A stretch of DNA of 64,000 nt, from contig NZ_JAUAMC010000007.1 of NCBI RefSeq assembly GCF_031010195.1, forward strand, positions 124,001 through 188,000. The letters are read 5' to 3'. Position 1 is the first letter of the stretch, and the number at the start of each line of letters is the position of its first letter. Position numbers and translations under genes: made by a program. This DNA comes from Halomonas sp. SpR8. Its GTDB lineage: Bacteria; Pseudomonadota; Gammaproteobacteria; Pseudomonadales; Halomonadaceae. Below are positions 9,759 through 19,284 of the stretch, in pieces. Below the pieces are notes generated by a model. The model had not been told where the DNA came from, did not search any database, and saw nothing but the letters and a program-made list of their open reading frames with translations.

Positions 9759-9802
9759 CTCACCCTATCTAAATTGAGCAAGCTTAATCTAGATAGAGTG
9801 AG
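9759..9802. terminator. Hairpin between convergent lipB and lipA
   Basis: An inverted repeat pairing CTCACCCTATCTA with TAGATAGAGTGAG (one mismatch) around an 18-base loop. It sits between two convergent genes and lacks a long T run on either side, so its termination strength is uncertain. A bidirectional transcript-end hairpin is the likeliest role. Confidence 0.5.
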
Positions 9803-9835
9803 AGGCTTGGCGGTTTACTTGATGAGCTACTTGGG

Positions 9836-10894
9836 CTAGCCGACGTTTAACGCTGGGATAAGGTTGGGGTCCGCTTGCTGCTCCTGACCCGGAATAGCGG
9901 CTGGTGAAGCTAGGCCTAGATTGTTCTTCTCGAATACGCGGTCAGCGCGGTAGCTAGAGCGCACTAGTGGGCCAGAAGGCACTTCCATAAAGCCTTTTTC
10001 AAGGCCGATCACGCGGTAGCGATCAAACTCTTCAGGCGTTACCCAGCGCTCCACTGCCAAGTGATTTTTGGTCGGGCGCAGGTATTGACCCAGTGTAACG
10101 ATATCCACGCCGATTTCACGCAGGTCGTCAAAGGTCTGCAAAATCTCTTCGTCGGTTTCACCTAAGCCCAGCATTAGGCTGGTTTTGGTGATGATATCAG
10201 GGCGGTAGCGCTTGGCATGTGCAAGTACATCCAGCGTTTTGCGGTAGCCCGCTCGCCGGTCACGTACGCGCCCAGTGAGGCGTTCAACGGTTTCCACATT
10301 CTGGGCAAATACCTGCAGACCGGAGTCTACAACGCGCTCTATAGCGGTTAGCTCACCGTCAAAGTCGGGCGTTAAAGCTTCGACCACTACCTCCGGCGTA
10401 CGTGCTTTAATCGCACGTATGCAGTTGGCGTAGTGCGTTGCGCCACCATCGTCAAGATCGTCGCGGTCTACCGAAGTAAGCACGATGTAACGCAGGCCCA
10501 TTAACTCCACTGATTTAGCGGTGTTTTCAGGCTCTTCATGGTCTAGCCAGCCTTGAGGGTTGCCAGTATCGACGGCGCAGAACCGACAGGCGCGGGTACA
10601 AACTGAGCCCATTAACATAATGGTAGCCGTACCATTGCTCCAGCACTCGCCCATATTGGGACAGTGGGATTCAGCGCAAACGGTGCTTAATCGGTGGGTG
10701 GCAACATTTTTCTTGACCGCCTCAAAACGCTCCCCCCCAGGGATCTGTGCTCGCAACCACTTGGGCTTGCGCTCAAGAGAAGGAGCCTCAGCCTGCGCTT
10801 TGCGCTCCTTCATGCCATCCTTGATCACCGTCATGCCGTGTTCGTTACGGTACTTTTCACCGCTAGACACGCGCTTAGAGGGGGTATTGCTCAT
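9836..10894 (-). CDS. lipA: Lipoyl synthase
   Basis: A 352-residue radical SAM enzyme that inserts two sulfurs into protein-bound octanoate. The radical SAM cluster motif [10 protein letters not shown] is present. The auxiliary cluster cysteines are in [13 protein letters not shown], and the C-terminal RSSYRAD supplies the conserved Arg-Ser-Ser. The N-terminal 45 residues are a charged extension. It is convergent with lipB; its own promoter must lie in the repeat-containing gap to the right. Confidence 0.96.
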   Translation of the reverse strand: MSNTPSKRVSSGEKYRNEHGMTVIKDGMKERKAQAEAPSLERKPKWLRAQIPGGERFEAVKKNVATHRLSTVCAESHCPNMGECWSNGTATIMLMGSVCTRACRFCAVDTGNPQGWLDHEEPENTAKSVELMGLRYIVLTSVDRDDLDDGGATHYANCIRAIKARTPEVVVEALTPDFDGELTAIERVVDSGLQVFAQNVETVERLTGRVRDRRAGYRKTLDVLAHAKRYRPDIITKTSLMLGLGETDEEILQTFDDLREIGVDIVTLGQYLRPTKNHLAVERWVTPEEFDRYRVIGLEKGFMEVPSGPLVRSSYRADRVFEKNNLGLASPAAIPGQEQQADPNLIPALNVG

Positions 10895-11359
10895 AGTGAC
10901 AGAGCCTCTCTTCTGTGCGGTAGGCCGAAGGAGTGAGTGGATATGAAACTCTTCCAGGGCCTGACAATTGATACCTAACTAATTCGCCGTTAACTAATTC
11001 ATGGTTAATCAATACACGGTTAATCAATACGCAATTAGTTAATACGGGGTTAGTTAATGCAAGATTCGCTCGATATTTTATCGCGCTAATAGCCGTTAAT
11101 GTAACATATCTCGCTGTTAACAGGACACCTGGGCCGCTATGGTGAGAGCACCGGTAAGCAGGCGACGCGGTGGCTGGTTAGCGGGCCGAAGGGCGCCTGA
11201 AAATGGCAACGGTAGTCGTATAAGGCGTAATTATCAGGGTTAAAGATCGACGCCGTGGGCGTAGTGGCCTAGACTATATTGCATTGCAGCATCATTATTG
11301 TATGGTCGCATCATTGCTTTCGGGGCTGATGCCTGTGCATCAATCCTATGGGAGAACTT
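10895..11359. other. Divergent intergenic region lipA / DUF3141 gene
   Basis: About 465 bp without a gene between two divergent genes, so it must hold both promoters. It contains a 15-bp tandem array (separate entry) next to lipA. Before the DUF3141 gene there is a plausible sigma-70 pair, TTGCAT (11279) and TATGGT (11301), spaced 16 bases apart. I see no RNA gene. Confidence 0.5.
10976..11065 (+). repeat. Tandem array of six degenerate 15-bp units
   Basis: Six units in register with a 15-bp period, of the form TAACTAATTCATGGT or TAATCAATACACGGT. The first two units share TAACTAATTC, the middle two share TAATCAATAC, and the last two share TAGTTAAT. The array is very AT-rich and lies 80-170 bp upstream of the lipA start codon. 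Confidence 0.8.
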
Positions 11360-13936
11360 ATGAACTTTCTCGCCAATCCTTTGTTTCCTGCTTCCGCTTT
11401 CACAAGCGCATGGATGAAGCAACAAAATGGCCCCTCAGATTTGCCCGGTAGTGAGGCGCTTGCTTCTTTGATTGATCCGTTTGGGTTTGGCCGTTCGGCA
11501 TTTGCTTATTGGCGTGACAGCGTGGAGCGTAGCGTTCTGTATTTTGATGTTATGCGCGAGCGCGGCAATCAATACCTTGAGCACATGGAGCAAACCAAGC
11601 CCAATGTGCTGGGTTTTAATACCGAAGTACTAATGGATGGCCGGACGCTGCCGCGTCCTACCAACTATGAGCTGCTGCGAGTATTGCCCCATGAAGGGAC
11701 TGAAATCGATCTCCAAAAGCGTCCCTTCGTGGTGGTCGATCCGCGCGCGGGACACGGGCCAGGGATTGGCGGTTTTAAACCTGACAGCGAGTTGGGTGTG
11801 GCGTTAAAAGCCGGACATCCCTGCTACTTTATCGGCTTTTTGCCGTTTCCAGAGCCGGGGCAGACCGTCGAGGATGTTGTCGAGTCGGAAATTGCCTTTT
11901 TGCGTCATGTGATTGAGCTCCATCCCGAAACCACTGAAAAGCCGATGGTGGTGGGCAATTGCCAGGCAGGCTGGCAAATCATGATGGCAGCCGCCTTAGA
12001 GCCAGACGTTTTTGGTCCTATTCTAATTGCCGGTGCGCCGCTCTCATACTGGGCGGGCGAGCATGGTAAGGCGCCCATGCGCTATACCGGTGGCATGTCA
12101 GGGGGGAGCTGGATGACGGCGCTGGCCAGCGATCTGGGTGACGGCCTTTTTGATGGCGCTATGTTGGTGCAGAATTTTGAGCGTCTCAATCCAGCCAACA
12201 CTTACTGGAAGAAGCAGTATCACCTTTACGACAATGTCGACACTGAGGCTAATCGTTATCTTGAGTTCGAACGCTGGTGGGGTGGTCACGTCGTTTTGGG
12301 TGGTGAAGAGATCCAATATATCGTTGATAACCTGTTTGTCGGTAATCGGCTATCTACCGCTCAGTTGGTGACACAGGATGGCCGCCGTATTGATCTGCGC
12401 AATGTGCGTTCGCCAGTGGTGGTGTTCTGTTCGCGTGGGGATGATATTACTCCGCCCCCCCAAGCCTTGGGCTGGATTCGTGATCTTTATGAAGATGAAG
12501 ACGACATCATTGCCAATGAGCAAACCATCGTTTATTGCCAGCATGATACAACAGGCCATCTAGGTATTTTTGTGTCAGGTAGTGTGTCGCGCAAAGAGCA
12601 TACCGAATTCACTGCGAACATGGATTATATCGATGTGATGCCGCCGGGGCTCTATGAAACCACGGTGACGCATGTAGACGATCACCATGATCCTGAGTTA
12701 ATCGAGCGCGACTACCTGTTGGAATTCACGCCCCGTAATTTTGATGAGCTGGATCGTGATGTGATGCACAAGCCTGAAGACGACCGTCGTTTTGCCACGG
12801 TGGCGCGGATTTCAGAAATCAATTTGGGAATGTATCGGCTTTTCATGCAGCCTTGGCTAAAAGCCATGATTACGCCAGAAGCGGCGCGTTTAATGCGCCG
12901 GATGCACCCGATTCGTTTGGGCTATAAGCTGCTTTCTGACCGTAATCCGCTGACCGTACCGCTGCCTGTTATGGCGGAAGCGGTGCGTAAAAATCGTCAC
13001 CCGGTCTCCCAGGGCAATCTGTTTAAAGCGCTGGAAACCATGGGCTCTGACCAATTAGTCGCCAGCCTTAACGCGATGCGCGATTTTCGCGATAGCAGTA
13101 CCGAAAAAATGTTTATGGATGTCTACGGCCAGCCTTTATTGCAGGCCGCTGTTGGCCTCTATGGCGATGCCCATGTGCATCGCCGTCGGCCTGGAGCAGA
13201 GCCCGAGCACCGTCGCTTCGTTGAACAGCGTCAGGAAGCGTTAAGTGCGAAAATTGCTCACGGTGGCGCTCATGAAGCGGTGATGCGTTCGCTTATCTAC
13301 GTATTGGGCGGCGCTCCGGCCACCGATGAACGCAACTTTAAGCGCCTGCGCGCCTCGCGTGCAGAGCTTGAGCCAGGCATTGAGTTGAGTGAGTTCAAGC
13401 ATCTGGTGCGTGAACAGTTCTTTATTTTAAAGCTGGATCGTGAGCAGGCACTCAACTCGCTGCCCGAGTTATTGGCCGGTCAAAGCAATAGCGAAATTGA
13501 CGGTCATATGAAGCATCTTGAGGATGTGTTTGCAGCCAGCGGCGAGCTTTCAGAGCATATGGCTGAACGCTTTACTAAGATTAAAGCGCTGTTTGATAAG
13601 GCAAGACCCCGTAAGACGGCAGCCCCGGCCAAGCCAGTCGCTGCACAGCAGTCTGCCGTCAGTGTTAAAGCCGAGTCGACAAAAGCTAAAACGCCTGCTC
13701 AGCCCAAGGCTGCTGCAGCTAAGCCTCAAGCCGCTAAGTCTCAAGCTGCTAAATCAGAAGCAGCCAAGCCAGAAGCAGCCAAGCCAGAAACTACGAAATT
13801 GGCCTCTGTTAAGCCGACAGCTGAAACCGACGAAAAAGCAGCTAAACCGTCCGACGGTAACGAGGCATCGGCGACGTCGGCTCCACCAAAAGCCGCTAGC
13901 ACCTCCGGGCGTCGAAAGACACCGCGTAAGCGCTAA
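11360..13936 (+). CDS. DUF3141 family protein, PHA-synthase-like alpha/beta hydrolase
   Basis: An 858-residue protein of the DUF3141 family. The middle part resembles the alpha/beta-hydrolase fold of class I/II polyhydroxyalkanoate synthases, with a nucleophile-elbow-like VVGNCQAGWQ near residue 200 and a later Asp/His-rich DTTGHLGIF segment. The function is not established; annotations as 3-hydroxyalkanoate synthetase rest on similarity. The last 110 residues are a low-complexity Ala/Lys/Pro-rich tail containing five 5-residue repeats and ending in basic residues (GRRKTPRKR). ATG 11360 is preferred over 11348, because the GGGAGA between them is well placed as a ribosome binding site. Confidence 0.8.
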   Translation: MNFLANPLFPASAFTSAWMKQQNGPSDLPGSEALASLIDPFGFGRSAFAYWRDSVERSVLYFDVMRERGNQYLEHMEQTKPNVLGFNTEVLMDGRTLPRPTNYELLRVLPHEGTEIDLQKRPFVVVDPRAGHGPGIGGFKPDSELGVALKAGHPCYFIGFLPFPEPGQTVEDVVESEIAFLRHVIELHPETTEKPMVVGNCQAGWQIMMAAALEPDVFGPILIAGAPLSYWAGEHGKAPMRYTGGMSGGSWMTALASDLGDGLFDGAMLVQNFERLNPANTYWKKQYHLYDNVDTEANRYLEFERWWGGHVVLGGEEIQYIVDNLFVGNRLSTAQLVTQDGRRIDLRNVRSPVVVFCSRGDDITPPPQALGWIRDLYEDEDDIIANEQTIVYCQHDTTGHLGIFVSGSVSRKEHTEFTANMDYIDVMPPGLYETTVTHVDDHHDPELIERDYLLEFTPRNFDELDRDVMHKPEDDRRFATVARISEINLGMYRLFMQPWLKAMITPEAARLMRRMHPIRLGYKLLSDRNPLTVPLPVMAEAVRKNRHPVSQGNLFKALETMGSDQLVASLNAMRDFRDSSTEKMFMDVYGQPLLQAAVGLYGDAHVHRRRPGAEPEHRRFVEQRQEALSAKIAHGGAHEAVMRSLIYVLGGAPATDERNFKRLRASRAELEPGIELSEFKHLVREQFFILKLDREQALNSLPELLAGQSNSEIDGHMKHLEDVFAASGELSEHMAERFTKIKALFDKARPRKTAAPAKPVAAQQSAVSVKAESTKAKTPAQPKAAAAKPQAAKSQAAKSEAAKPEAAKPETTKLASVKPTAETDEKAAKPSDGNEASATSAPPKAASTSGRRKTPRKR
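13724..13798 (+). repeat. Five 15-bp coding repeats in the DUF3141 tail
   Basis: Five in-frame 15-bp units encode PQAAK, SQAAK, SEAAK, PEAAK and PETTK. Units three and four differ at a single base (TCAGAAGCAGCCAAG and CCAGAAGCAGCCAAG). The period matches the non-coding arrays at 5142 and 10976. Confidence 0.85.
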
Positions 13937-13956
13937 AACAGTGCGTTAGCTGACAT

Positions 13957-13989
13957 CGCCCCCGCCTATTAGGTGGGGGCGCTTTGTTT
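13957..13989 (+). terminator. Rho-independent terminator after the DUF3141 gene
   Basis: An 11-bp stem (CGCCCCCGCCT with AGGTGGGGGCG, one G-T pair) with a three-base loop, followed by CTTTGTTTGT. It starts 20 bases after the stop codon. The remaining 260 bp to topA contain nothing I recognise apart from the presumed topA promoter region. Confidence 0.85.
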
Positions 13990-14250
13990 GTCTCATTACC
14001 TTTTGGGTTGCCGTAATGCTGGTGGCAGTCTAGTGTCTAGCTACTATTTATCTGAAATATAACCTTGGTTGTCTAAGATCTACGGATTCTCCCTGGAGCT
14101 TGGTTGCTACTGGCGCTTAGCCAAAGGCTGGGGTAGGGTAGGCGCATTTTTTCATCCGTATCTTTTTTCACGGGCTATTTTATCCCGGCGATACGGCACC
14201 GAATTCAGAGCACGCGCTAGACAGCCCGTGCATTAGGAAAGTGGAGCACT

Positions 14251-16878
14251 ATGGGCAAGTCACTGGTCATCGTCGAGTCGCCAGCTAAAGCGAAGACGAT
14301 TAACAAATATCTCGGCAACGATTTCATCGTAAAGTCGAGTGTAGGTCATATTCGTGACCTGCCGACCAGCGGCTCAGGTAAGGCTGCCTCCGATCCCAAG
14401 GAGCGCGCGCGCCAAGCCGCAGCGACACGTAAGATGTCGGCGGAAGAGAAAGTTGAGTATAAAAAGCGCAAAAGCCAGGATCAGCTAATTCGCCGTATGG
14501 GGATCGACCCCAATAACGGTTGGGAAGCGCGCTACGAGGTGCTGCCCGGTAAAGAGAAGGTCGTTGCCGAGCTTAAAAAATTGGCTGAGAAAGCTGACGC
14601 TGTCTACCTCGCGACGGATTTGGATCGCGAAGGGGAAGCCATTGCTTGGCACCTGCGCGAGACCATCGGCGGAGATGACAGCCGCTACAAGCGTGTAGTG
14701 TTTAACGAAATCACTAAAAACGCTATTCAGGACGCCTTCAAGGCGCCTGGCGCGCTGAATATTCCTCGGGTGGAGGCTCAGCAGGCACGGCGTTTTCTAG
14801 ACCGTGTTGTAGGCTTTATGCTTTCGCCGCTGTTGTGGGCCAAAGTAGCCCGGGGTTTATCAGCCGGGCGTGTGCAGTCAGTGGCGGTACGCTTGATCGT
14901 TGAGCGTGAACGCGAAATTCGTGCGTTTATTCCAGAAGAGTTCTGGGACGTGCACGCTGATTTGGCGTCGCCAGACGGCGATTTGGTGCGTTTTGCGCTG
15001 ATGCGCCAGGATGGTAAGGCTTTCAGGCCCACCTCTGAAAAAGATACCTTGGCGCGCATCGAACAGCTTAGAAAATCCAAGTTGGCGATCACCTCTCGCG
15101 AAGATAAGCCCACTAGCTCCAAGCCTACTGCTCCCTTTATTACCTCTACGCTGCAGCAGGCGGCAAGCGGCCGGTTAGGGTTTTCTGTTAAGAAGACCAT
15201 GACCATGGCCCAGCGCCTCTATGAAGCGGGCTACATCACCTATATGCGTACCGACTCGACCAATTTGTCGAAAGACGCGGTAGAGGGTGTCCGCAGCTAC
15301 ATTGGCGAAGCGTATGGAGAGCGTTACCTACCCGAAGCGCCTAACCGCTATAGCAGCAAAGAGAGTGCTCAAGAGGCGCACGAGGCGATTCGACCTTCCA
15401 GTGTAGAGCGTCAAGCCTCCGACTTGGCTGGCATGGAGCGCGACGCAGAACGCCTTTATGAATTGATCTGGCGCCAGTTTGTCGCCTGCCAAATGACACC
15501 CGCTGAGTACCTGTCGAGTACCCTCAGTGTCGAGGTCGATGGTTATGATCTGCGCGCTAAAGGGCGTGTGCTTAAGTTTGACGGCTACACGCGTGTCATG
15601 AAGCCCAGCGGTAAAAATGAAGACCAGAGCCTTCCTGACTTGCCGAAGGGCACGCCCATGACATTGGAAGCGCTCGATCCTCAGCAGCACTTTACCAAGC
15701 CTGCGCCGCGCTACACGGAAGCCAGCCTGGTTAAAGAGCTTGAAAAGCAAGGTATTGGCCGACCCTCTACCTACGCATCGATTATCTCGACTATTCAAGA
15801 TCGTGGCTATGTGAAGCTAGAAAATCGTCGTTTCTATGCCGAGAAGCTGGGCGATATCGTCACAGAACGGTTGAAAGAGTCGTTTCCGGATTTGATGGAT
15901 TTCTCGTTTACCGCGCGTATGGAAGACAGCCTGGATGAAGTTGCTGAAGGTGAGCGCAATTGGCAGGCGCTGCTAGATGCTTTCTACGGCGAGTTTCGCG
16001 AAGAGCTTGCCCAGGCGGAAAGCGATGACGGCATGCGCCCCAATCAGCCGGTGCCGACGGATATTGACTGCCCGACATGTGGTCGCCACATGCAGATTCG
16101 TACCGCTTCAACAGGCGTTTTTCTGGGCTGTAGTGGCTATAACCTGCCACCTAAAGAGCGTTGCAAGACAACTATCGATCTTATTCCTGGTGAGGAAGCC
16201 GTAGCCGAAGACGCAGGCGAAGAAGCCGAAACTGATGCGCTGCGCGCCAAGCGTCGTTGCAAAAAGTGCGGCACGGCGATGGATAACTACCTGATTGATG
16301 AAACGCGCAAGCTGCACATCTGTGGTAATAGCCCTGATTGCGATGGCTATGAAGTTGAAAGCGGGAAATTTAAGATTAAAGGCTACGACGGTCCGATCAT
16401 CGAATGCGATAAGTGCGGCTCTGAGATGCAGTTGAAGTCTGGCCGCTTTGGCAAGTATTTTGGTTGTACCAACAGCGAGTGTAAAAATACCCGCAAGCTG
16501 TTAAAAAGTGGTGATGTAGCCCCGCCGAAGATGGATCCAATTCCCATGCCTGAATTGGCTTGCCAAAAGGTGGAAGACCACTACGTGTTACGTGATGGTG
16601 CCAGCGGGTTGTTCCTAGCGGCAAGCAAATTCCCGAAAAACCGGGAAACGCGCCCGCCGCTAGTGAAAGAGCTAAAAGCGCACGCCGATGAACTGCCGGA
16701 GAAATATCACTTTATTCTTAAAGCGCCCAGTGAAGACCCGGATGGCCGTCCGGCGCAAATTCGTTATTCGCGCAAAACCAAAGAGCAGTACGTAATGACT
16801 GATGAAGAGGGCAAGGCGACTGGCTGGAAAGCCATGTTCGATGCCGGTAAGTGGCATGTGGAAGATAAGCGCAAGTGA
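14251..16878 (+). CDS. topA: DNA topoisomerase I
   Basis: An 875-residue type IA topoisomerase that relaxes negative supercoils. The Toprim domain begins with [14 protein letters not shown] and contains the acidic triad region [15 protein letters not shown]. The catalytic Tyr is in [10 protein letters not shown] (about residue 331). Three Cys4 zinc ribbons follow ([16 protein letters not shown] and CDKCGSEM regions), then a C-terminal zinc-free DNA-binding repeat region. The length is close to the E. coli enzyme. It overlaps the next gene by four bases. Confidence 0.97.
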   Translation: MGKSLVIVESPAKAKTINKYLGNDFIVKSSVGHIRDLPTSGSGKAASDPKERARQAAATRKMSAEEKVEYKKRKSQDQLIRRMGIDPNNGWEARYEVLPGKEKVVAELKKLAEKADAVYLATDLDREGEAIAWHLRETIGGDDSRYKRVVFNEITKNAIQDAFKAPGALNIPRVEAQQARRFLDRVVGFMLSPLLWAKVARGLSAGRVQSVAVRLIVEREREIRAFIPEEFWDVHADLASPDGDLVRFALMRQDGKAFRPTSEKDTLARIEQLRKSKLAITSREDKPTSSKPTAPFITSTLQQAASGRLGFSVKKTMTMAQRLYEAGYITYMRTDSTNLSKDAVEGVRSYIGEAYGERYLPEAPNRYSSKESAQEAHEAIRPSSVERQASDLAGMERDAERLYELIWRQFVACQMTPAEYLSSTLSVEVDGYDLRAKGRVLKFDGYTRVMKPSGKNEDQSLPDLPKGTPMTLEALDPQQHFTKPAPRYTEASLVKELEKQGIGRPSTYASIISTIQDRGYVKLENRRFYAEKLGDIVTERLKESFPDLMDFSFTARMEDSLDEVAEGERNWQALLDAFYGEFREELAQAESDDGMRPNQPVPTDIDCPTCGRHMQIRTASTGVFLGCSGYNLPPKERCKTTIDLIPGEEAVAEDAGEEAETDALRAKRRCKKCGTAMDNYLIDETRKLHICGNSPDCDGYEVESGKFKIKGYDGPIIECDKCGSEMQLKSGRFGKYFGCTNSECKNTRKLLKSGDVAPPKMDPIPMPELACQKVEDHYVLRDGASGLFLAASKFPKNRETRPPLVKELKAHADELPEKYHFILKAPSEDPDGRPAQIRYSRKTKEQYVMTDEEGKATGWKAMFDAGKWHVEDKRK

Positions 16879-17336
16879 ATGCTCGTTCGCGCACTAATCA
16901 GTTGCTCTATCAGGCAGAGCTAATAGCCGCTATGCCCGCCGGGGATGATGAGCACGCCTCGGCGCGGCAAATGGCGTTGGATGAGAGCGCTCTGGCGCTG
17001 TTTGAGCTGGCTTTAACATCCCTATTGCGTGAAGTCACCGAGCATGCACGGCTAGCAGAGCATCGCTGGAGTGTGCTGCTTGCAACAGATGGCCCTCAGC
17101 TAGCGGAGCTGCACCGCTTACGCGATTTGAAAGAGCAGCCTGAGAGTTGGTTGAATTGGTTAGTGGTACAGCTTGAGCGCCTGCATAGCGACGAAGGTGC
17201 CGCCCGACGAACGGTGCACAATCCCGCTATGATTGCGGTAGGTAATCAAACCAGTTTACGCCAGCAACTGCAGGAAAATCTTCAGGCCGCCAAGCGCGAA
17301 ATAGGGGCGCTGCGCGAAACCAGCCTGGAGTGGTAA
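16875..17336 (+). CDS. DUF6586-like small protein downstream of topA
   Basis: A 153-residue, mainly helical protein with no signal peptide or membrane segment. It begins [16 protein letters not shown] and overlaps the topA stop by four bases, indicating translational coupling. A protein of this type follows topA in pseudomonads and relatives; I believe it belongs to DUF6586 but cannot run a profile search. No catalytic motif is visible and the function is unknown. Confidence 0.7.
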   Translation: MNARSRTNQLLYQAELIAAMPAGDDEHASARQMALDESALALFELALTSLLREVTEHARLAEHRWSVLLATDGPQLAELHRLRDLKEQPESWLNWLVVQLERLHSDEGAARRTVHNPAMIAVGNQTSLRQQLQENLQAAKREIGALRETSLEW

Positions 17337-17387
17337 TTGGCTTGGTTTGCAAACGCTGAGTATGAGTAGGCTGAAAAGGAGATCACG

Positions 17388-17852
17388 ATGCGCTATAACC
17401 AAGTTAAAGATTTAGTCGAATGGGCAGCAGGTTTTCATGCGCGTATGGCTCGCCAGTACAGTGAAGCTGCTGATGCGGCGGAAAATGAACGCCTGCAAAT
17501 GGCATTGAACTATTTGGTCAGCAGAGAATTGAAAATGAAAACGGGCCTTGAAGATTTGTTTCATGATGGCTCTGATCATTCAACAGTGTTGGAGACATGG
17601 TTCGATGAATCAGGTGAGTTCCCCGAGCCCCCTGAACTAAACCGACTTGCGGAACAGACGGTCATCGGTTCTATTGAAGATGCGATGGAAACGGCGACAA
17701 CCGCGCATCAGCGTTTGCAGTCACTGTATAAGCACCGCGCTTCGCGTGCGAAAATCGAGCCTGAAGAGGAGTTCTTTAACTCGTTGGCTGAAGGGCATAA
17801 TTCAGAAATACGTCATATGATGGCCAGCATGGAAGAGCTGCAGGGCATTTAA
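17388..17852 (+). CDS. Ferritin-like helical protein
   Basis: A 154-residue all-helical protein. Glu/His-containing helices such as FHARMARQYSEAAD, SRELKMKTGLEDLFH and EEEFFNSLAEGHNSEIRHMM resemble a ferritin-like/rubrerythrin four-helix bundle. Whether it binds a di-iron centre cannot be decided by eye. An AAAAGGAG ribosome binding site precedes the ATG. Its function is not known. Confidence 0.6.
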   Translation: MRYNQVKDLVEWAAGFHARMARQYSEAADAAENERLQMALNYLVSRELKMKTGLEDLFHDGSDHSTVLETWFDESGEFPEPPELNRLAEQTVIGSIEDAMETATTAHQRLQSLYKHRASRAKIEPEEEFFNSLAEGHNSEIRHMMASMEELQGI

Positions 17853-18009
17853 TGTCGTACCTGTCAGTGTTTATTGCCGACCTTACGCAGGACTCCATTA
17901 TTGCACTCATGACGAAATTACTAACGGTGGATATGGGAATAAGGTATAACAGCCACAAGATGTGCCTAGTCGATCAACCGCAGGCTAACTTGTTTCGAGA
18001 GCTGCCAAG

Positions 18010-18636
18010 ATGTTAGTTAATCGTCGTCGTTTTTTAGTTATGGCGCTGAGCCTGCCAGCCGCTGCTAGTGCCGCTGTCAACGCGCCTAGCCAGACGGGCA
18101 CGTCAGACCTCGTTGAGGCAATGCTGGCGCGTGCTCACGTGCCACGCCATAGTAGCGAGTTGTGGGTGCTGATTGACGATCAGGACGCTACACTGAGCGT
18201 GTTTCGCGGTAATGCGCTGGTAGAGCGTTTTGCGCCAATATCGTTAGGGCGCGCTGGGGCTAAGACCCAGCGGGTTCGGGGTGATAATGTCACCCCAAAG
18301 GGTGAGTTTCGTATCAATCGATTTAACTATGAAAGCCAATGGCGTACCTTTATGGGGATTGATTTCCCCACCCCAGCTCATGCTCGCATGGCGTTGGAAA
18401 AAGGAATTTATTCACAAGCTGATTATGATGATTACTTCGATTACTACCGACGTAACGGCCACCCACCGCAAAACACCGCTTTGGGTGGGGCGATTGGAAT
18501 TCACGGCCTGGGCAGTGCAGATCCTGATATTCATGGGCGCTACCACTGGACCCAAGGATGTGTTGCCGTTACCAACGAACAAATTGATCGCTTGGTGGAG
18601 CTAGTGGGTGTTGGCACCCGCGTAGTGATCCGTTAA
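18010..18636 (+). CDS. L,D-transpeptidase (YkuD domain) with a probable Tat signal
   Basis: A 208-residue exported protein. The N terminus NRRRFLVMALSLPAAASA is a twin-arginine-like signal. The YkuD catalytic motif is IGIHGLG followed by HWTQGCVAVTN, with the nucleophilic Cys about 20 residues from the C terminus. Such enzymes make 3-3 crosslinks in peptidoglycan or attach proteins to it. It lies just upstream of the Lpp-like gene, which would fit Lpp attachment, but this is inference from position. Confidence 0.85.
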   Translation: MLVNRRRFLVMALSLPAAASAAVNAPSQTGTSDLVEAMLARAHVPRHSSELWVLIDDQDATLSVFRGNALVERFAPISLGRAGAKTQRVRGDNVTPKGEFRINRFNYESQWRTFMGIDFPTPAHARMALEKGIYSQADYDDYFDYYRRNGHPPQNTALGGAIGIHGLGSADPDIHGRYHWTQGCVAVTNEQIDRLVELVGVGTRVVIR

Positions 18637-18854
18637 GCTTATGCCGTTGAAGGAAGTTCGAGGTTTTAAACAAGTGGCTATAGACAACCGCTGTCTTCTA
18701 TTATAAAACAGCGTTTGACTTGCAAGCGTCAAGTCACTGTAATGAACCTGCACCGCAGGTAGACAAATTTAAGCTAAGTACTTACGCTAAGTACGTAACC
18801 TTACCTTTGTCATACCCTTAACGTAGTACCCAAGGACGACTCAAGGAGAACACT
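18637..18854 (+). other. Leader region of the Lpp-like gene
   Basis: 218 bp without a gene. It includes a 13-bp near-duplicate (GCTAAGTACTTA then CGCTAAGTACGTA, about 18772-18797) and ends in the strong ribosome binding site AAGGAG before ATG 18855. The promoter of the abundant lipoprotein gene should lie here; I could not pick a clear -35/-10 pair. Confidence 0.4.
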
Positions 18855-19118
18855 ATGACTCTGAAAACTACTCTCAAGATGACTGCTGCTGCCGCTTCTC
18901 TGGCAATTCTTGCAGGTTGTGCTTCTACCAGCGCACTGGAAGAAGTTCGCATGACTGCTGAATCTGCGCAGGCTGACGCTGCAGAAGCACGCAGCATGGC
19001 TTCACAAGCTATGAACACTGCAAACCAAGCCCAGCGCGATGCGCAGGCTGCTCTGCAGATGTCTGAGCAGAACCGTGAAGAAATGAACCGCATGTTCCAG
19101 CGTTCCATGCAGAAGTAA
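18855..19118 (+). CDS. Major outer-membrane murein lipoprotein, Lpp/OprI type
   Basis: An 87-residue lipoprotein with lipobox LAILAGC (acylated Cys about residue 22). The mature part is an uninterrupted heptad-repeat coiled coil rich in Ala, Gln and Met, ending in MQK; the C-terminal Lys is the residue that is linked to peptidoglycan in Lpp. Size and layout match Lpp/OprI. Codon use is strongly biased, as for a highly expressed gene. L,D-transpeptidases on both sides could provide the crosslinking activity. Confidence 0.9.
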   Translation: MTLKTTLKMTAAAASLAILAGCASTSALEEVRMTAESAQADAAEARSMASQAMNTANQAQRDAQAALQMSEQNREEMNRMFQRSMQK

Positions 19119-19130
19119 TTCTGCCTGGGC

Positions 19131-19164
19131 TGCTGAGGAAGTCTCCTGACTTTCTCAGCAGCTG
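19131..19164 (+). terminator. Stem-loop immediately after the Lpp-like gene
   Basis: GCTGCTGAGGAAGTC pairs with GACTTTCTCAGCAGC (one mismatch) starting 12 bases after the stop. There is no T run, so it is more likely a 3' stabilising structure of an abundant mRNA than a stand-alone terminator. Confidence 0.55.
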
Positions 19165-19238
19165 TTGGATGAATGACGTAGTTAGTTAAAACGCAGGTTA
19201 GTATCAATGTGAGGCAAGCAGTATTTGCCGCTAGCTAC

Positions 19239-19270
19239 GCAAAAAACCCCGCTTCGGCGGGGTTTTTTGT
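19239..19270. terminator. Bidirectional intrinsic terminator
   Basis: AAAAAACCCCGC-TTC-GGCGGGGTTTTTT is a perfect GC-rich stem with A and T runs on both sides. It can end transcripts from the Lpp-like gene (+) and from the convergent L,D-transpeptidase gene (-). Confidence 0.92.
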
Positions 19271-19284
19271 TGCTGCGTACGGAG

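Noticed and set aside
10976..11065. CRISPR array or iterons
   Set aside because: Units are 15 bp with no spacers and no cas or rep gene nearby; it is a simple degenerate tandem array.
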